A stretch of 64,000 nt of DNA from Anisus vortex (GCA_949126835.1 OX421506.1:24761301-24825300), one strand, 5' to 3'. Shown: positions 11,501-22,064, numbered from the stretch's first letter. The notes: generated by a model from the letters alone, not told the origin. A program made the numbers and translations.

Positions 11501-14500
11501 GCTACTATAACACATAAGCATTTACTTCTACACGTTGAGACTCGAATCCAGAACCTTGGTCTTACTGTATTGTATTAATTATTATTACTGAATACTAGTA
11601 GCACAGACTCGAGCACACGTTAGATCAGGTTCAGATGAAAGTTTATTACCTAGTATACAAAACATCATTGGACGAAATAAGATAATTACACACAGTTCTC
11701 AATAGTCTTTCAAATCTTCACTTATATGTTTCTTCAATAATATCCATACATTACTTCTCACTAAAACACTGACTGTATCTAACTCTTTAAAATAGACTTT
11801 ACTTATACAACAATATTCTAAGTCTTACTTAGGACTTGAATCACTTAAGTTTTTATTACACTTAGTCCAATAGAACCTATTATAAAAATCCGCCTTTTAT
11901 CTGAAGGATCCAACATGCACTGATTATTCACACTATCATTCTCTCCCTTGTTAACTCTTGACCACTCACTCAAATCATGCTTTTCTTACATTCTTCTTTT
12001 GCACACTTCACTACTGTTTATATTTATTTAGAGAAAAACTTCACTCACTGATTCAACCATTCAAATCATGTTGCAGTTAATAAACTGATCTGCAACACTT
12101 GGTTTCGCCATTTGAACGCGCTACCGCTTGTCCGCCGTGGCCCATATAATTGCCAATAGCTATTGTTAATAGACGTTAAGAAGTTCATGATATAAGCCTA
12201 ATATGTCAGAACAAATGTTCAAACGTTTTTATATTGTTATGTATGTTCAAATAGATTATCTCCCCCTGATCTCCCGTTGAACTTTGCCACTGTCGCGTCA
12301 TTAGTTGTTGTTTTATCTACTAGCTGATGCAAGAGCATTCTTTTGTAGCCTAGAAAATAGTAGAAAGAGATGTTTACAATTTTCGTGAGTTATTCTTAGC
12401 ATACTTTTATTCCAGAAATCTCTAACGTTTTTATATTGATGATCGCCGTTTGTTGCAATAGCATTTTCTATTTAAGTAAAGACGCTTATACGAACAAGCA
12501 TTAGTAATAATATATATATATATATATATAATACACAGAAAATTTTCAAATCAATTAAAAATTAAAACTTATGTTGTCACTATTTTCTCTGTTGCTCTGT
12601 CAAGCAAGATAAATCTATAAATACATAAAGCAGGTCGTCTGTGTCAACTGCGATTCTCATTGGTTAATCGAAGACACGTGACCTTATTGCCTCATATTAT
12701 TTTACTTTTGCAATCTTTTGTGTCATACCTAGCTGAGTGGTTAGCGAACTGCCATCTGCATGACCCGGGTTATATTTCCCATTGAAAACTTTCTTTTCTT
12801 TCTCTGTAAGAGCAATATGGGTATGCTACATTTTTACATTTCCATTTAAATTACTTATCTTTTAAAGATTGTAAAGAATTTCAGGACTTAAAGCTTTCCT
12901 AAAATATTTTCAGTATGTAAAAGCTAATAATTATACTTTAGACTATCGGGAGCCGGGCGTTCAATTCTCAACCAGGCAAAGGACGTCCCCGGACCTGGAT
13001 AGTACTAGATTTTTCTTAAATAAAAAGACATGCCTATTTTTTACAGTATTTATTTTAAAGTAATTTGCTTGATGTTTTCGGTAAATAATAATATATATTT
13101 AAAAAATTATAATAGATTTATGTAGGTCTACATTGCATCTATAGGTATAGGCCTATGTATTTTTCCCAGTGCAGCGCCGAGGAATCGGGCTTGTATTATA
13201 TATATACATATATTGTTTTAGTTTTTATCTTTGTTGAGTTTTTGTACGAACATACATTACCATACCGAAGATCGGTTGATATAATAGCATCGATAATATA
13301 TAGTTTACATAATGTATTAAAAGCAAACAAAAGGCATGCTATAACTCCTAACCAACTTAACAGTAAACAAGGCTTCTGGTCCAGATAAAATACCAGCAAG
13401 ACTGCTCAAAGAATTAACTAATGAAATATCCCCAATCTTTAAAATACTTTTTCATGCCTCTCCAAAACCAGGGCAAAGCGCTCAAAGATTGGAAATTAGC
13501 CAACGTACCACCCCCCCCTTTTTTTTTCTTCAAAAAAGGAGATAAACAGACCTGTTTCCATAACAAGCATAACAGGTAAAATACTTCAGCATATAATAAA
13601 TAGTGGTATAGTAAATCATCAAGACAAACTTAATGCACTGTGCCCACTACAACATGGCTTCAGGAAAAACAGATCATGAGAAACTCAATTAGTAGGCTTA
13701 ATAGATGACTTGTCTAAGGGATAAAATAATAACAACCAAATTGATGCTATATTGCTAGATTTTTCCAAAGCATTCGATAAAGTTCATCATTGTAGTTTAC
13801 TAACAAATAATATTTTGGCATCTCTGTTGCCTTAAATCAGTGGTTTCAAGACTTTATTATAGCCAGAAAAACAACCGTTATAATTAATGGCTCTAAATCA
13901 TGACCAATAATTGTAAACTCAGGAGTTCCATAAGGAACTGTCCTAGAACCTCTACTATTTCTAATTTATATTAATGAACTACAAAATTTCATCAACATAG
14001 GAACAAAAAAGTAGATTATTTGCTGATTATTGTATGATTTATAGAATAATAAAGACAGGAAAAGATAGTGAACTTTTACAAAAAGACCTAGGCTAGATGA
14101 AATACAAATATGGGAATCTAACTGGAGTATGTCTTTTCACTCAGAAAATGCCAACTGATAAGAGTATCCTAGAAAAATAATCAAATAATAACAAACTACT
14201 TCATTCATGGTAAAGAACTAACTCAAACTAACAATGCTAAGTATCTAGGAGTAATAATAAATAATAAGTTATTCTGGAATCCTCATATTGTTGAAGTAAT
14301 AAAAAATCTAACAAAACATTAGGATTCATAAAAAGGAACTTTTATAAATGTAATAAGAACATAAAACTAAAATGCTATCTCACATTAGTTAGGCCTATAC
14401 TAGAATACGCAGCACCTGTATGGGACCCATCAACTAAAGAAAACATTAACAAATTGGAAGAAATTCAAAAAAGAGCTGCAAGGTTTATAAATAGGGATTA

Positions 14501-17500
14501 TTCCCTACTAACGAGAGTAACACCATTATTATTCAAAACACTAAACCTAAAAACTCTAGAGGACAGAAGGGCAAAGAGTAAAGTAGTAATAATACATAAG
14601 ACATTAAACTCTAATTTAGAAATACAACCCAATAACAACCTATTGCAATGGTCAGATAAACGTAAAGACAAAAACACTTTCCATATCCCTTATGCGAGAA
14701 CAAATGCATATAAGTACTCTTTCTTCATCAGTGGCATTCGGGCATGAAACGGGTTGCCTGAACAAACAAGGACAACCATTAACTTAACATGATTTAAAGC
14801 ATTAATAAAAAAGCAAGACTAGATTCAGACCACGGATGAGCGTAGGACGCAATAATCTTCTTTATAGAAGGAGCGTCTGTAATGTATAAGAAGATATATA
14901 CGAAGCTGTTTTTTTAAAGGGTTTTGATTATTTTGTGAATGCATTCAGTAACTTAATTAGACTTACAATATCCCAATCACTTGGTGATTTCAGTTTCAAA
15001 TAAAAAGTAAACAATTTTAATCTCTTGAGAGTTGCTAAATCCGCAGTGACTTTTGCAGTAAGACTATAGGTGTCAACATCACCGAGTAAGCCCTCCATAC
15101 AAGCGGTTTTAGAGTTTGATTTTGTATAACTCTCAAGGATAATGGATACAGCGAAAATACCTAAAATATAAAAACATATTTTGAAACATACATATTATAT
15201 ACATATAAAATAATAAAAAATGATACAAGCATGTTTGCATTTTTGTTTTGGCAGAAAATCCACAGAGTTGTTTGCCTTTTTACAGTTCACGTCAGGCAAA
15301 TATATTTTTTGTAAAACTCTTCTGTATTGTTAAAAAATTATGTTGGCAATGGTAGGTTGAGAAGGTAATTAAACATGTTTGAGAGTGGTTAGCCTTGAAA
15401 CATTTTTATAAGGAATAGATTTACTGTTGCATGTTTGAAAGGTCAATATATTGTTACGAATATCGGTCATAAATGAATGACGTAGTAAGGCATTGACCTC
15501 TTAACAAGTGCGTATCAGAGTCCAAAGCGACCAAGGTTTGACCTTTATGCCCTGAGGGCAGTTTAAATAAAATAATTCGTTCAAATCCCGTGGAAATTGG
15601 GGGATAATTCTGGATCGTAGTAATTATAGAGAAAGAGGTTAAAATGCGTATTAAGACCCTGTAGAATCTTCGATGATCGTTTTCTTTGTAAAGTCCCGAC
15701 CTCCTTAAAGTTAGTTCAGTTTAAACGTTTGTAGAGTGAAGTCGCTATATTCATACATGTACATATAATGCCATTTTATTGATAATTATGTTGCCACCAG
15801 TTGATGAAGTTTATTGATCGTTTATATTGAGTCTACAATTTAAATAAAATTGTTTATTCAACAACTGGAGTTGTTTGATCTATCGTTGTTGAGAAAGGTG
15901 TTGAAGATAATTATCACGAATATAACTACATTACTGCATAGACCTGTCAGTCAAGGAACCCCTAGCTTGGGCTACAGATTAGCAGAATCTAGAGACTTCT
16001 AATAAAGATACAACTATATTCATTGAATCCGATTTAACGAGTCGTAATAATAGTCAAACCTAAAGAGGTACATAACAATTTGGGGGCTCGTCCGGGATAG
16101 TTGTATAGTGAAGCATATATTCAAGTTGTGTTGTGTTGTGTGTTGGAGCAGTGACCTACTGAGCAAGCCTAAGAACGCTGAAATTATTCTTCCGATTGGA
16201 AAAACGTAAGTTGGAAAAATTTACCACTTTATAAATCTCTTAACTAAAGAATGGAATTTATTGAAAATCCAGAAGAAGAAGTTCTGAAAACTTTATCAAT
16301 AAAGAAGTTAAAAGAGATCGCTGAGATCTTAAAGATAGAAGTTACTGAAACTACACCATCGAGGACTGTGTTGACACAGCAGATAAAAGATGTGTTGATT
16401 GCGAGTGGCAAGTTGAAAGTAGAATCAAGCGCGGAGGGATATCAAGTTGAAGGTCAGACGTCGAAATCTATGTCCGAACAGTTTAGATTTCAGTTAGAAA
16501 TGAAACGGATGGAAATGGAGATGGAACAAAAACGTTTTGATCGTGAGATAGAAGAAAAACGTCTTGAGATGGAAGATAAGAAAAGTCAAAGAGAAAGTCA
16601 GGAAAGAATAGAGCTAGCAAAGATAGGAGCAACTAAAAAAGAATCTCATAATGATGTAGAGATGGCCAGATGGAAAAAGCTAGTCCCTACCTACATTGAT
16701 AAAGAAAGTGAAATAGCTAATTTCTTCCAGACCTTTGAAATTTCTTGCAGAGATTTTAAGTTCCCAGAAGATAAATGGGGAATATTAGTCAGAACAGCTT
16801 TTACTCAGGGAAGGGCAAGAGATTGTGTTCTATTGTTAAAAGAGGAGAATTTAAATGATTATGAAATCATTAAAGATACTGTACTTAAAGCCTATAACCA
16901 AATACCGGAAAGTTATCGGAAAAGGTTCCGTCAGTACACAATGTCCCCTTACCAAACACACTTAGACTTCCTTCGAGCAGAAGAAAAGCTAATGGATCAG
17001 TGGATAAAATCCAGAAATATCTCCACATTAAAAGAAATGAAAGATATCATTCTCTTAGAGGATTTTATTAACAAAGTGAGGCCGGATATAAGAATGTATT
17101 TATCCGAGCGTGATATCACTGACCCACATAAGGCTGCTGATTTAGCTGAACAGTACACATTGTGTCATAGGACAGCTGATGGAAAGAATGTTAATAGGCC
17201 ACAACGGCCAGCAGAAAACACACAACAACAACATCGTGAAAAAGAGCATTTTGTGAAACAAAATGATGTTAATAAAAAACCTATCAACAAAAACGTCCAA
17301 TGTACTTTTTGTAAAAGGACAGGACATAGCATAGAAGACTGTTGGAGTATACGAAGCAACAAAAGACCTAACAAAGTGGTAATGTGCACTAGCCATAAAC
17401 CAATACAGAATGTACAAGAAAGCGAAAATACAAACGAACTGAATTCGAAGAAAGATTCTTCTAAACCAGAAACACTGAGGGTGGATTTGCCTGAGAGCAA

Positions 17501-20500
17501 AAGTCAGAAGGTAGAGAAATCTACAACTGAAGATAATGAGGATAAATATCCTGATTATAAATACAGAATGGCTACTATTGGATTAATTGTCCAAGTCCAC
17601 AGAGACGAAAAAGTAGACCAAAGTATTTTTGACTCGGAAAAGAGTCTGAAGTCATCGAAAGATGAAACAACACCCGAAAGTCATGGTCAAGGGAAGAATA
17701 AAATTGACACAGAGACCCTGTGCAGTTTTCAACCGTTCATTAGTGAAGGTTGTGTGGCCTTACAAAAGGAAGGACCACTGAAGTCCGTAAAAATATTACG
17801 AGACACAGGAGCATCATTAACACTGCTGCTTAAAGATGTATTACCATTGAATGATAATACATTGACAGGACAGACTGTCCTATTGAGAGGTTTTGAATGG
17901 AAAGAAGAAATACCTCTACATAGGATATACCTATCATCTGGCTTGGTGACAGGATATGTGACAGTTGGAGTAATATTAAAACTTCCTGTTGAGGGCATAT
18001 CCGTTATCCTAGCAAATGATTTGGCGAAAGGGAGGGTGAGACCTGAACTGATTGTAAAGGAAAATCCAGACCCTAGTCCTATTGTGGAGACAGGAAAAGA
18101 AAAAGAACTTTATCCTGTAGGTGATGTCATAAAAGGTATGACACCACAGAAAAAGAAAGAAGAAATTATCTCACAAGAAAAGAAAAAGAAAGAAGAAATT
18201 CTCCCACGAGAGAAGAAAGAGGAAGAAGAAGTGGAACGTGATACTACTATTTTCTCCATGAGTGAAGATTGTCCGAAAGGAAATGAACAATCAAAGAAGT
18301 CATCACAAAATGAATTGACTGCTGAACAGAAAGTAGACCCAGAGTTGCTACAGTTGCATGAGAAAGCTGTCGACGAGAAAGAAACTCCTACTAATGATGT
18401 CTATGAACAGATAGACCACAGCATGAACAAACAACAATGCAAACCTGCAGTTGCCGGTACAGATGAAGATTGGAGGAGCATCACTGAAGAAACGAGTGCG
18501 GAGAGCTGGACCGAAACTACCAAAAGCTATGGGTTACCACAATCCATACCGACAGATCGAAGGACCAACTTCGCCTCGGAACTCTTCAATCCAGTACTAA
18601 AGAACTTATGCCTGGAGCAGGAGATGTCAACTGAATCCCATCCGGAAAGTCGAGGAGCCTATGGACCAATCTTTGGACCCACTGTCCAAGGACCACTCAA
18701 AATACTTCAAGAGGAATGGCCGACCGAATTGGACCTCCTTGGGCTGAGCAAGTACCTAGATAAGTACATAATTTTTTTGTCTGACATAACTGTGTTTGTT
18801 AGAAAAAAATTGTACACTGCTCACATGCAGATGCCATTGTTGTGTGATGAAAGAAAGGCAAAAATATTATATCATTTGAAAATGATAAAGCCTTACCTTC
18901 TGAAAACAATTGGAATAAGCTTGATGTTGTTAACATTGTTACTCTTATTTGTAAAATTTATGCCTGGAGTTCAGGATGAATTGAATGACAGATTCACTGA
19001 TAGTTAGTTACCAAACTTACTATTTTAAAACTAAATCCCTTACTTGTGAAGAAAAAGGACTGAGTAAAAGTATTGTTAGAGTAAATATCATTATAGTGTG
19101 ATATTTCTAAACAAACTTGTTAGGTTGAGCATTAAAAATAATTGCTATAAGAGAAAAAGATCAGTTTTATCCGCAGAATTGGTTTCTAAATCAGAGGACA
19201 TTATAAATGTGGACTGATTATAAGATATGTTTGAGAATCTCTGGAAATGATAATTGAAACATTTGGCAGAGAGGATAATTTGATTGAAAAAGATGTAAAT
19301 GGTTTTGAGAAAAGAGAATTTTCTATCACTAAAGTATTGAGAAATGTTTGATGATTGTACTATGGAAATTTATTTTATAATGTACTGTTGTTGAAATATT
19401 GCACTGAGACAAGATGCAAATTTCTTCTATGTGAATTTATTCATTTGTTCTATTATCATTGAATGTATGATAATGTAGGGTAAAAATAGTTGCAGCAAGA
19501 CAGAACTATGACTAAAAAGAATTCCAAGAATTGTATTATATTTGATTTTTCACTTTTAGGATACTGTTACATGAAAAGCAGACCAGAAGTGAAACTAATG
19601 TAAAATAAAACTTATCCTTGTTTTGTATAAATTTAGGATATGTGCCACTGACTTGACACTGTAAACCAGAATGGTTGAGAATGTCATGGTTGAGAATTTA
19701 TAATGTTGACACACCAATGTTCAACTAATGTATTATTAATTAAGGATTTCATGTCAAGATTGTAAAACTAATCTATTTTTTTTTCTGTATTAGTTAAAAT
19801 AGATTGAATGAATTGTATTGACAAGCAAAAGACTGGGTAGACCTGAACACTGTGAAAGTAACAGGAGAATCTATGAATAAGGAATAAAACCTTTATGGAA
19901 AATGGAAAAGAGCAATGTACACCACTGAAAAGATTGGAAATGAAATGTTTTACCACACCAGTCAAACCAGCAGTTTGTTTTGTACATAAATTGTTACATT
20001 GATTTCGCTATGAAAAAAAAATTAATAGTAGCCTATGCTTAACTTTTCTACTTCAATAATATTGTATTTAATGTAATCTAAAGAAAATAAGTACTTACTG
20101 TGTAGTACTAAGATTGTATGAAGATAATATAACTTGTTTTAATTGATAGTTAATTAAGTAAATTAACCAAATTTGTTTAAGTAAATCCATGATTGTCTGA
20201 ATGTTTCAATTTAACCTGCTACGATGTGAACTCTTTTAAAAAAGAAAATAATGACGTCGAAAGGTCATGGTAAAATGAAAGATTGAGATATTTTTAATGA
20301 TTTTTGCTATAAACTATTTTAATTCGTGAACAGACTATGTTTAATGTTCTCAAAATAAAATAAATGAATTTGATTTTGAGATGATAGATGTTAAAGAATG
20401 CTCATTTAATACGATAACTATTTAATCGCGTAGCAATTTTATTTGACCTCGGCTGTGATGAGGTAGAAATTTGCATAGCGATGTCAATATTGTTAGAATC

Positions 20501-22064
20501 AATTGGGAATGAGAGAGAAAAAAAAAAAAGAGAGAGAGAGAGAGAGAAAGGCGGAATTGACCTCAATTTCTGTGTCGCGTCACAGACAGTTGTCTAATGT
20601 GTTAGTCAGCCTACCAGCATGTAAAAAGAAATACTGTCTACACGAGCAATAATTTTTGTAACGTGTAATTAGGTCAGGTCTAGTAGTATTTTTTTCATCA
20701 AGAGCGTTTGTTTTTTTCTGCTTATGAAAAAATAAGTCGTGTCTGAATAGACATTAAGTGATTTTTCTTTTGTTGTTTGATTACAAATGTAAAAGATATT
20801 AGTTTATAAATTAAATGGACGAGAGAGGTTTTTATTAACGTGGAATGTTCATGTAATAGAAGTTATTAACTTGTATTATATTATATCTATTAAGAATGAT
20901 TATGTATTTTTCTTGTATACAAGATTTAGATAAACAATTTAATTGTCCATTGTTTTGAATTAAAAATGGAATGATTGAATGACTATAGTTAAGCCATTTG
21001 ATAAGATGAATTTATATTGCATATATTATTATGTTATTGTTATCAGTTCGATTGAATTATTGGGATCGCCAATTGAACTGTATTGTTTTTCCCGGAATAT
21101 TTTCTTTTATAATTATTCCTTAAAATTAACATTTTTCGTATGGTTAAAATGTAAAGGAAATAATTATAAAGCTTCAGAAGGGGGGGATGTTACGAATATC
21201 GGTCATAAATGAATGACGTAGTAAGGCATTGACCTCTTAACAAGTGCGTATCAGAGTCCAAAGCGACCAAGGTTTGACCTTTATGCCCTGAGGGCAGTTT
21301 AAATAAAATAATTCGTTCAAATCCCGTGGAAATTGGGGGATAATTCTGGATCGTAGTAATTATAGAGAAAGAGGTTAAAATGCGTATTAAGACCCTGTAG
21401 AATCTTCGATGATCGTTTTCTTTGTAAAGTCCCGACCTCCTTAAAGTTAGTTCAGTTTAAACGTTTGTAGAGTGAAGTCGCTATATTCATACATGTACAT
21501 ATAATGCCATTTTATTGATACTTATGTTGCCACCAGTTGATGAAGTTTATTGATCGTTTATATTGAGTCTACAATTTAAATAAAATTGTTTATTCAACAA
21601 CTGGAGTTGTTTGATCTATCGTTGTTGAGAAAGGTGTTGAAGATAATTATCACGAATATAACTACATTACTGCATAGACCTGTCAGTCAAGGAACCCCTA
21701 GCTTGGGCTACAGATTAGCAGAATCTAGAGACTTCTAATAAAGATACAACTATATTCATTGAATCCGATTTAACGAGTCGTAATAATAGTCAAACCTAAA
21801 GAGGTACATAACAATATGTAGGTAGTTGCATGCTTTGGAACTATTTGTTAAGATGCCAATTGAAAGCTAAATAATAATACTTATTCTATATGACCAAAAA
21901 TTCATTATAATACAAGTATTTTTTTCTAAATTAGTGTTTGTTTTAAAATACAAAAAGTATAACTACAAATTGTGGACGTTTTGCAAATCTAAGAAAAATA
22001 AAAGAAATATTGTACCTGTAGCAGATAAGAATATTGTCCAGCAGAACAAATATATTGATGCCAT
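8417..22064 (-). CDS. Four-exon gene for a small type I membrane protein with Cys-rich ectodomain
   Basis: Joining minus-strand exons 22064-22016, 15160-14967, 11158-10939 and 8577-8417 gives 207 codons with GT/AG at every junction and phases 1, 0, 1 matching exactly. The product starts with a signal peptide (MASIYLFCWTIFLSATG) and has an ectodomain of about 150 residues with spaced cysteines, including a C-S-C pair, and two N-glycosylation sequons (NAT, NKT). A hydrophobic segment (VSVIVIVYILVV) follows, then a basic cytoplasmic tail ending KREKKN. It should sit in the plasma membrane with the Cys-rich part outside. The cysteine pattern and the SNPVNLP ending recall an Ig-like extracellular family I associate with gastropods, but I cannot name it. 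Intron 1 contains a young LTR retrotransposon and intron 2 a Jockey-like LINE. Exon calls are inference from open frames, splice sites and phase. Confidence 0.72.
8578..9295. other. Intron 3, left part; nothing recognised
   Basis: AT-rich intronic sequence with no recognisable repeat or open exon. Confidence 0.35.
9296..9440. repeat. Dispersed repeat, unexpanded relative of 4891-5330
   Basis: The order is aggtttcagaca, then gtgagactatttctt, ttcagcattcacta-aaggata, ctaaatatctcaaaat, aggcgcaaagcg and cgtggtaga. That is the same order as at 4890-5290, but with only one copy of the unit that is repeated five times there. Confidence 0.6.
9475..9545 (+). mobile_element. 3' end fragment of the Jockey-like LINE
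   Basis: Reads like ttggaccacgggtgaaagta then cttctttatacaaggagtgt, matching the 3' tails at 14820-14890 and 38630-38705 with a few changes. Confidence 0.6.
9546..10938. other. Intron 3, right part
   Basis: No gene is seen. Around 10720-10810 there is a degenerate tgta/tgtg microsatellite. Open frames at 10086-10671 on both strands lack motifs. Confidence 0.35.
10939..11158 (-). CDS. Exon 3: Cys-rich second half of ectodomain
   Basis: The acceptor atgtttcag| and donor TATG|GTAAGT bound a 220-base exon, open throughout (73 codons + 1). It codes ICWVQYDDVCDNATHRG, then GCSCKGYVDGVFEIVLNKT, and ends HHSNPVNLPVIY. Two glycosylation sequons are present. This is the best-supported exon of the gene. 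Confidence 0.8.
11159..13349. other. Intron 2, left part
   Basis: No exon is seen. A (TA)n microsatellite lies at about 12510-12531. A tRNA-like SINE head fragment at 12724-12790 is listed separately. The 11600-12340 section is CT-rich and may be old transposon sequence, but I found no partner. Confidence 0.35.
12724..12790 (+). repeat. tRNA-like SINE head fragment
   Basis: tagctgagtggttagcg resembles a pol III box A and cccgggttatatttcc is a decayed box B at tRNA-like spacing. No cloverleaf with full pairing is visible, so I do not call a tRNA gene. Confidence 0.35.
13350..14890 (+). pseudogene. Jockey-like LINE, 5'-truncated RT pseudogene
   Basis: The plus strand carries a broken reverse transcriptase. 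ASGPDKIPARLLKE starts near 13370, LLDFSKAFDKVHH lies near 13756 (catalytic Asp block), then SGVP-GTVLEPLLFLIYINEL near 13922-13985. The C-terminal part includes RPILEYAAPVWDPS near 14393 and a clean frame 14454-14747. Premature stops and indels, including a C/T run at 13507-13530, destroy the palm; the tyrosine-Asp-Asp box region is lost to frameshift. The tail at 14820-14890 (gatgagcgtaggacgcaata) recurs at 38638 and, diverged, at 9475. It lies inside intron 2 of the minus-strand membrane-protein gene. Clade by motif similarity only. Confidence 0.82.
14967..15160 (-). CDS. Exon 2: first half of ectodomain
   Basis: The acceptor tatattttag| and donor GATATT|GTAAGT bound a fully open 194-base exon (2 + 64 codons) containing one cysteine and an alternating hydrophobic pattern (YSLTAKVTADLATL, LKLFTFYLKL) suggestive of beta strands. 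Confidence 0.75.
15452..16077 (+). repeat. 5' LTR of the non-autonomous element
   Basis: The 626-bp direct repeat is TG...CA bounded. It should contain the promoter and polyadenylation signal. Candidate AATAAA strings occur within it (e.g. ttaaataaaataattcg, ttaaataaaattgttt). Confidence 0.95.
16081..16098 (+). promoter_or_regulatory. Primer-binding site, tRNA-Pro type
   Basis: TGGGGGCTCGTCCGGGAT lies three bases after the LTR. It is the 18-base complement of the 3' end of tRNA-Pro, the same site used by murine leukaemia-type retroviruses. It would prime minus-strand DNA synthesis. Confidence 0.93.
16251..19007 (+). CDS. Gag-protease polyprotein with integrase remnants and C-terminal hydrophobic segment
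   Basis: The intact 918-residue ORF begins at the first ATG after the primer site. Residues ~75-130 form a charged coiled coil and ~140-305 are Gag-like. Residues 351-364 are a CCHC zinc knuckle (CTFCKRTGHSIEDC). Residues 511-595 are a retropepsin-like protease with active site R-D-T-G at 517-520 and the flap-end motif GISVILANDLA. A Lys/Glu-rich linker follows. Residues ~757-835 align with two separated bits of the integrase of the 1606-residue protein at 29553: YGLPQSIPTDRRTNFASELF with YGLPKTVQSDQGSNF, and PTVQGPLKILQEEW with HTVRGPLKLLQETW. The first and last catalytic acids and the HHCC finger are missing. HLKMIKPY near 875 matches the integrase end HINMLKPY, after which the protein ends in a transmembrane-like stretch at ~886-903 instead of RT. 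It probably makes particles and relies on a partner for copying and integration. Confidence 0.9.
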   Translation: MEFIENPEEEVLKTLSIKKLKEIAEILKIEVTETTPSRTVLTQQIKDVLIASGKLKVESSAEGYQVEGQTSKSMSEQFRFQLEMKRMEMEMEQKRFDREIEEKRLEMEDKKSQRESQERIELAKIGATKKESHNDVEMARWKKLVPTYIDKESEIANFFQTFEISCRDFKFPEDKWGILVRTAFTQGRARDCVLLLKEENLNDYEIIKDTVLKAYNQIPESYRKRFRQYTMSPYQTHLDFLRAEEKLMDQWIKSRNISTLKEMKDIILLEDFINKVRPDIRMYLSERDITDPHKAADLAEQYTLCHRTADGKNVNRPQRPAENTQQQHREKEHFVKQNDVNKKPINKNVQCTFCKRTGHSIEDCWSIRSNKRPNKVVMCTSHKPIQNVQESENTNELNSKKDSSKPETLRVDLPESKSQKVEKSTTEDNEDKYPDYKYRMATIGLIVQVHRDEKVDQSIFDSEKSLKSSKDETTPESHGQGKNKIDTETLCSFQPFISEGCVALQKEGPLKSVKILRDTGASLTLLLKDVLPLNDNTLTGQTVLLRGFEWKEEIPLHRIYLSSGLVTGYVTVGVILKLPVEGISVILANDLAKGRVRPELIVKENPDPSPIVETGKEKELYPVGDVIKGMTPQKKKEEIISQEKKKKEEILPREKKEEEEVERDTTIFSMSEDCPKGNEQSKKSSQNELTAEQKVDPELLQLHEKAVDEKETPTNDVYEQIDHSMNKQQCKPAVAGTDEDWRSITEETSAESWTETTKSYGLPQSIPTDRRTNFASELFNPVLKNLCLEQEMSTESHPESRGAYGPIFGPTVQGPLKILQEEWPTELDLLGLSKYLDKYIIFLSDITVFVRKKLYTAHMQMPLLCDERKAKILYHLKMIKPYLLKTIGISLMLLTLLLLFVKFMPGVQDELNDRFTDS
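19008..21175 (+). other. AT-rich internal non-coding region of the LTR element
   Basis: The RT/RNase H position of the related element is occupied by 2.2 kb with no long ORF and no recognisable RT motif. A (GA)n tract lies at about 20513-20548. It may hold packaging or cis-acting sequence, but nothing specific is visible. Confidence 0.6.
20513..20548. repeat. Purine microsatellite (GA)n with A run
   Basis: gagagaaaaaaaaaaa followed by about nine GA units. Confidence 0.8.
21176..21187 (+). promoter_or_regulatory. Polypurine tract
   Basis: agaagggggga-type purine run immediately before the TG of the 3' LTR, the expected plus-strand primer position. Confidence 0.85.
21188..21813 (+). repeat. 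3' LTR of the non-autonomous element
   Basis: 626 bp, same ends as the 5' LTR, one visible substitution. Followed by the ATAT duplication. Confidence 0.95.
22016..22064 (-). CDS. Exon 1: signal peptide
   Basis: It codes M-A-S-I-Y-L-F-C-W-T-I-F-L-S-A-T plus one base, ending ACAG|GTACAAT. The hydrophobic core and small residues near the end fit a signal peptide. An alternative frame with an upstream ATG (MIKWHQY...) lacks this character and breaks phase with exon 2. Confidence 0.68.

Larger units (their letters stand above)
15452..21813 (+). mobile_element. Young non-autonomous LTR retrotransposon, Gmr1-like relative
   Basis: The 6362-bp element has 626-bp LTRs beginning TGTTACG and ending CATAACA, flanked by a 4-bp target duplication ATAT (15448-15451 and 21814-21817). 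Comparing the LTRs by eye, I see one difference (gataattatg vs gatacttatg near 15782/21521), so insertion was recent. It carries a perfect proline-tRNA primer site, an intact 918-codon ORF, 2.2 kb of AT-rich non-coding DNA and a polypurine tract. There is no RT or RNase H. Its ORF is clearly related to that of the 28665-35834 element. It sits in intron 1 of the membrane-protein gene, in the opposite orientation. Confidence 0.93.

Noticed and set aside
12724..12790. Possible tRNA gene
   Set aside because: Box A and B are present, but acceptor and anticodon stems do not pair; a SINE head fits better.
15452..21813. Infectious or endogenous retrovirus interpretation because of the tRNA-Pro site
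   Set aside because: There is no env gene and no RT. Gag/protease and integrase scraps are closest to the neighbouring gypsy-related element, so a retrotransposon is the better reading.
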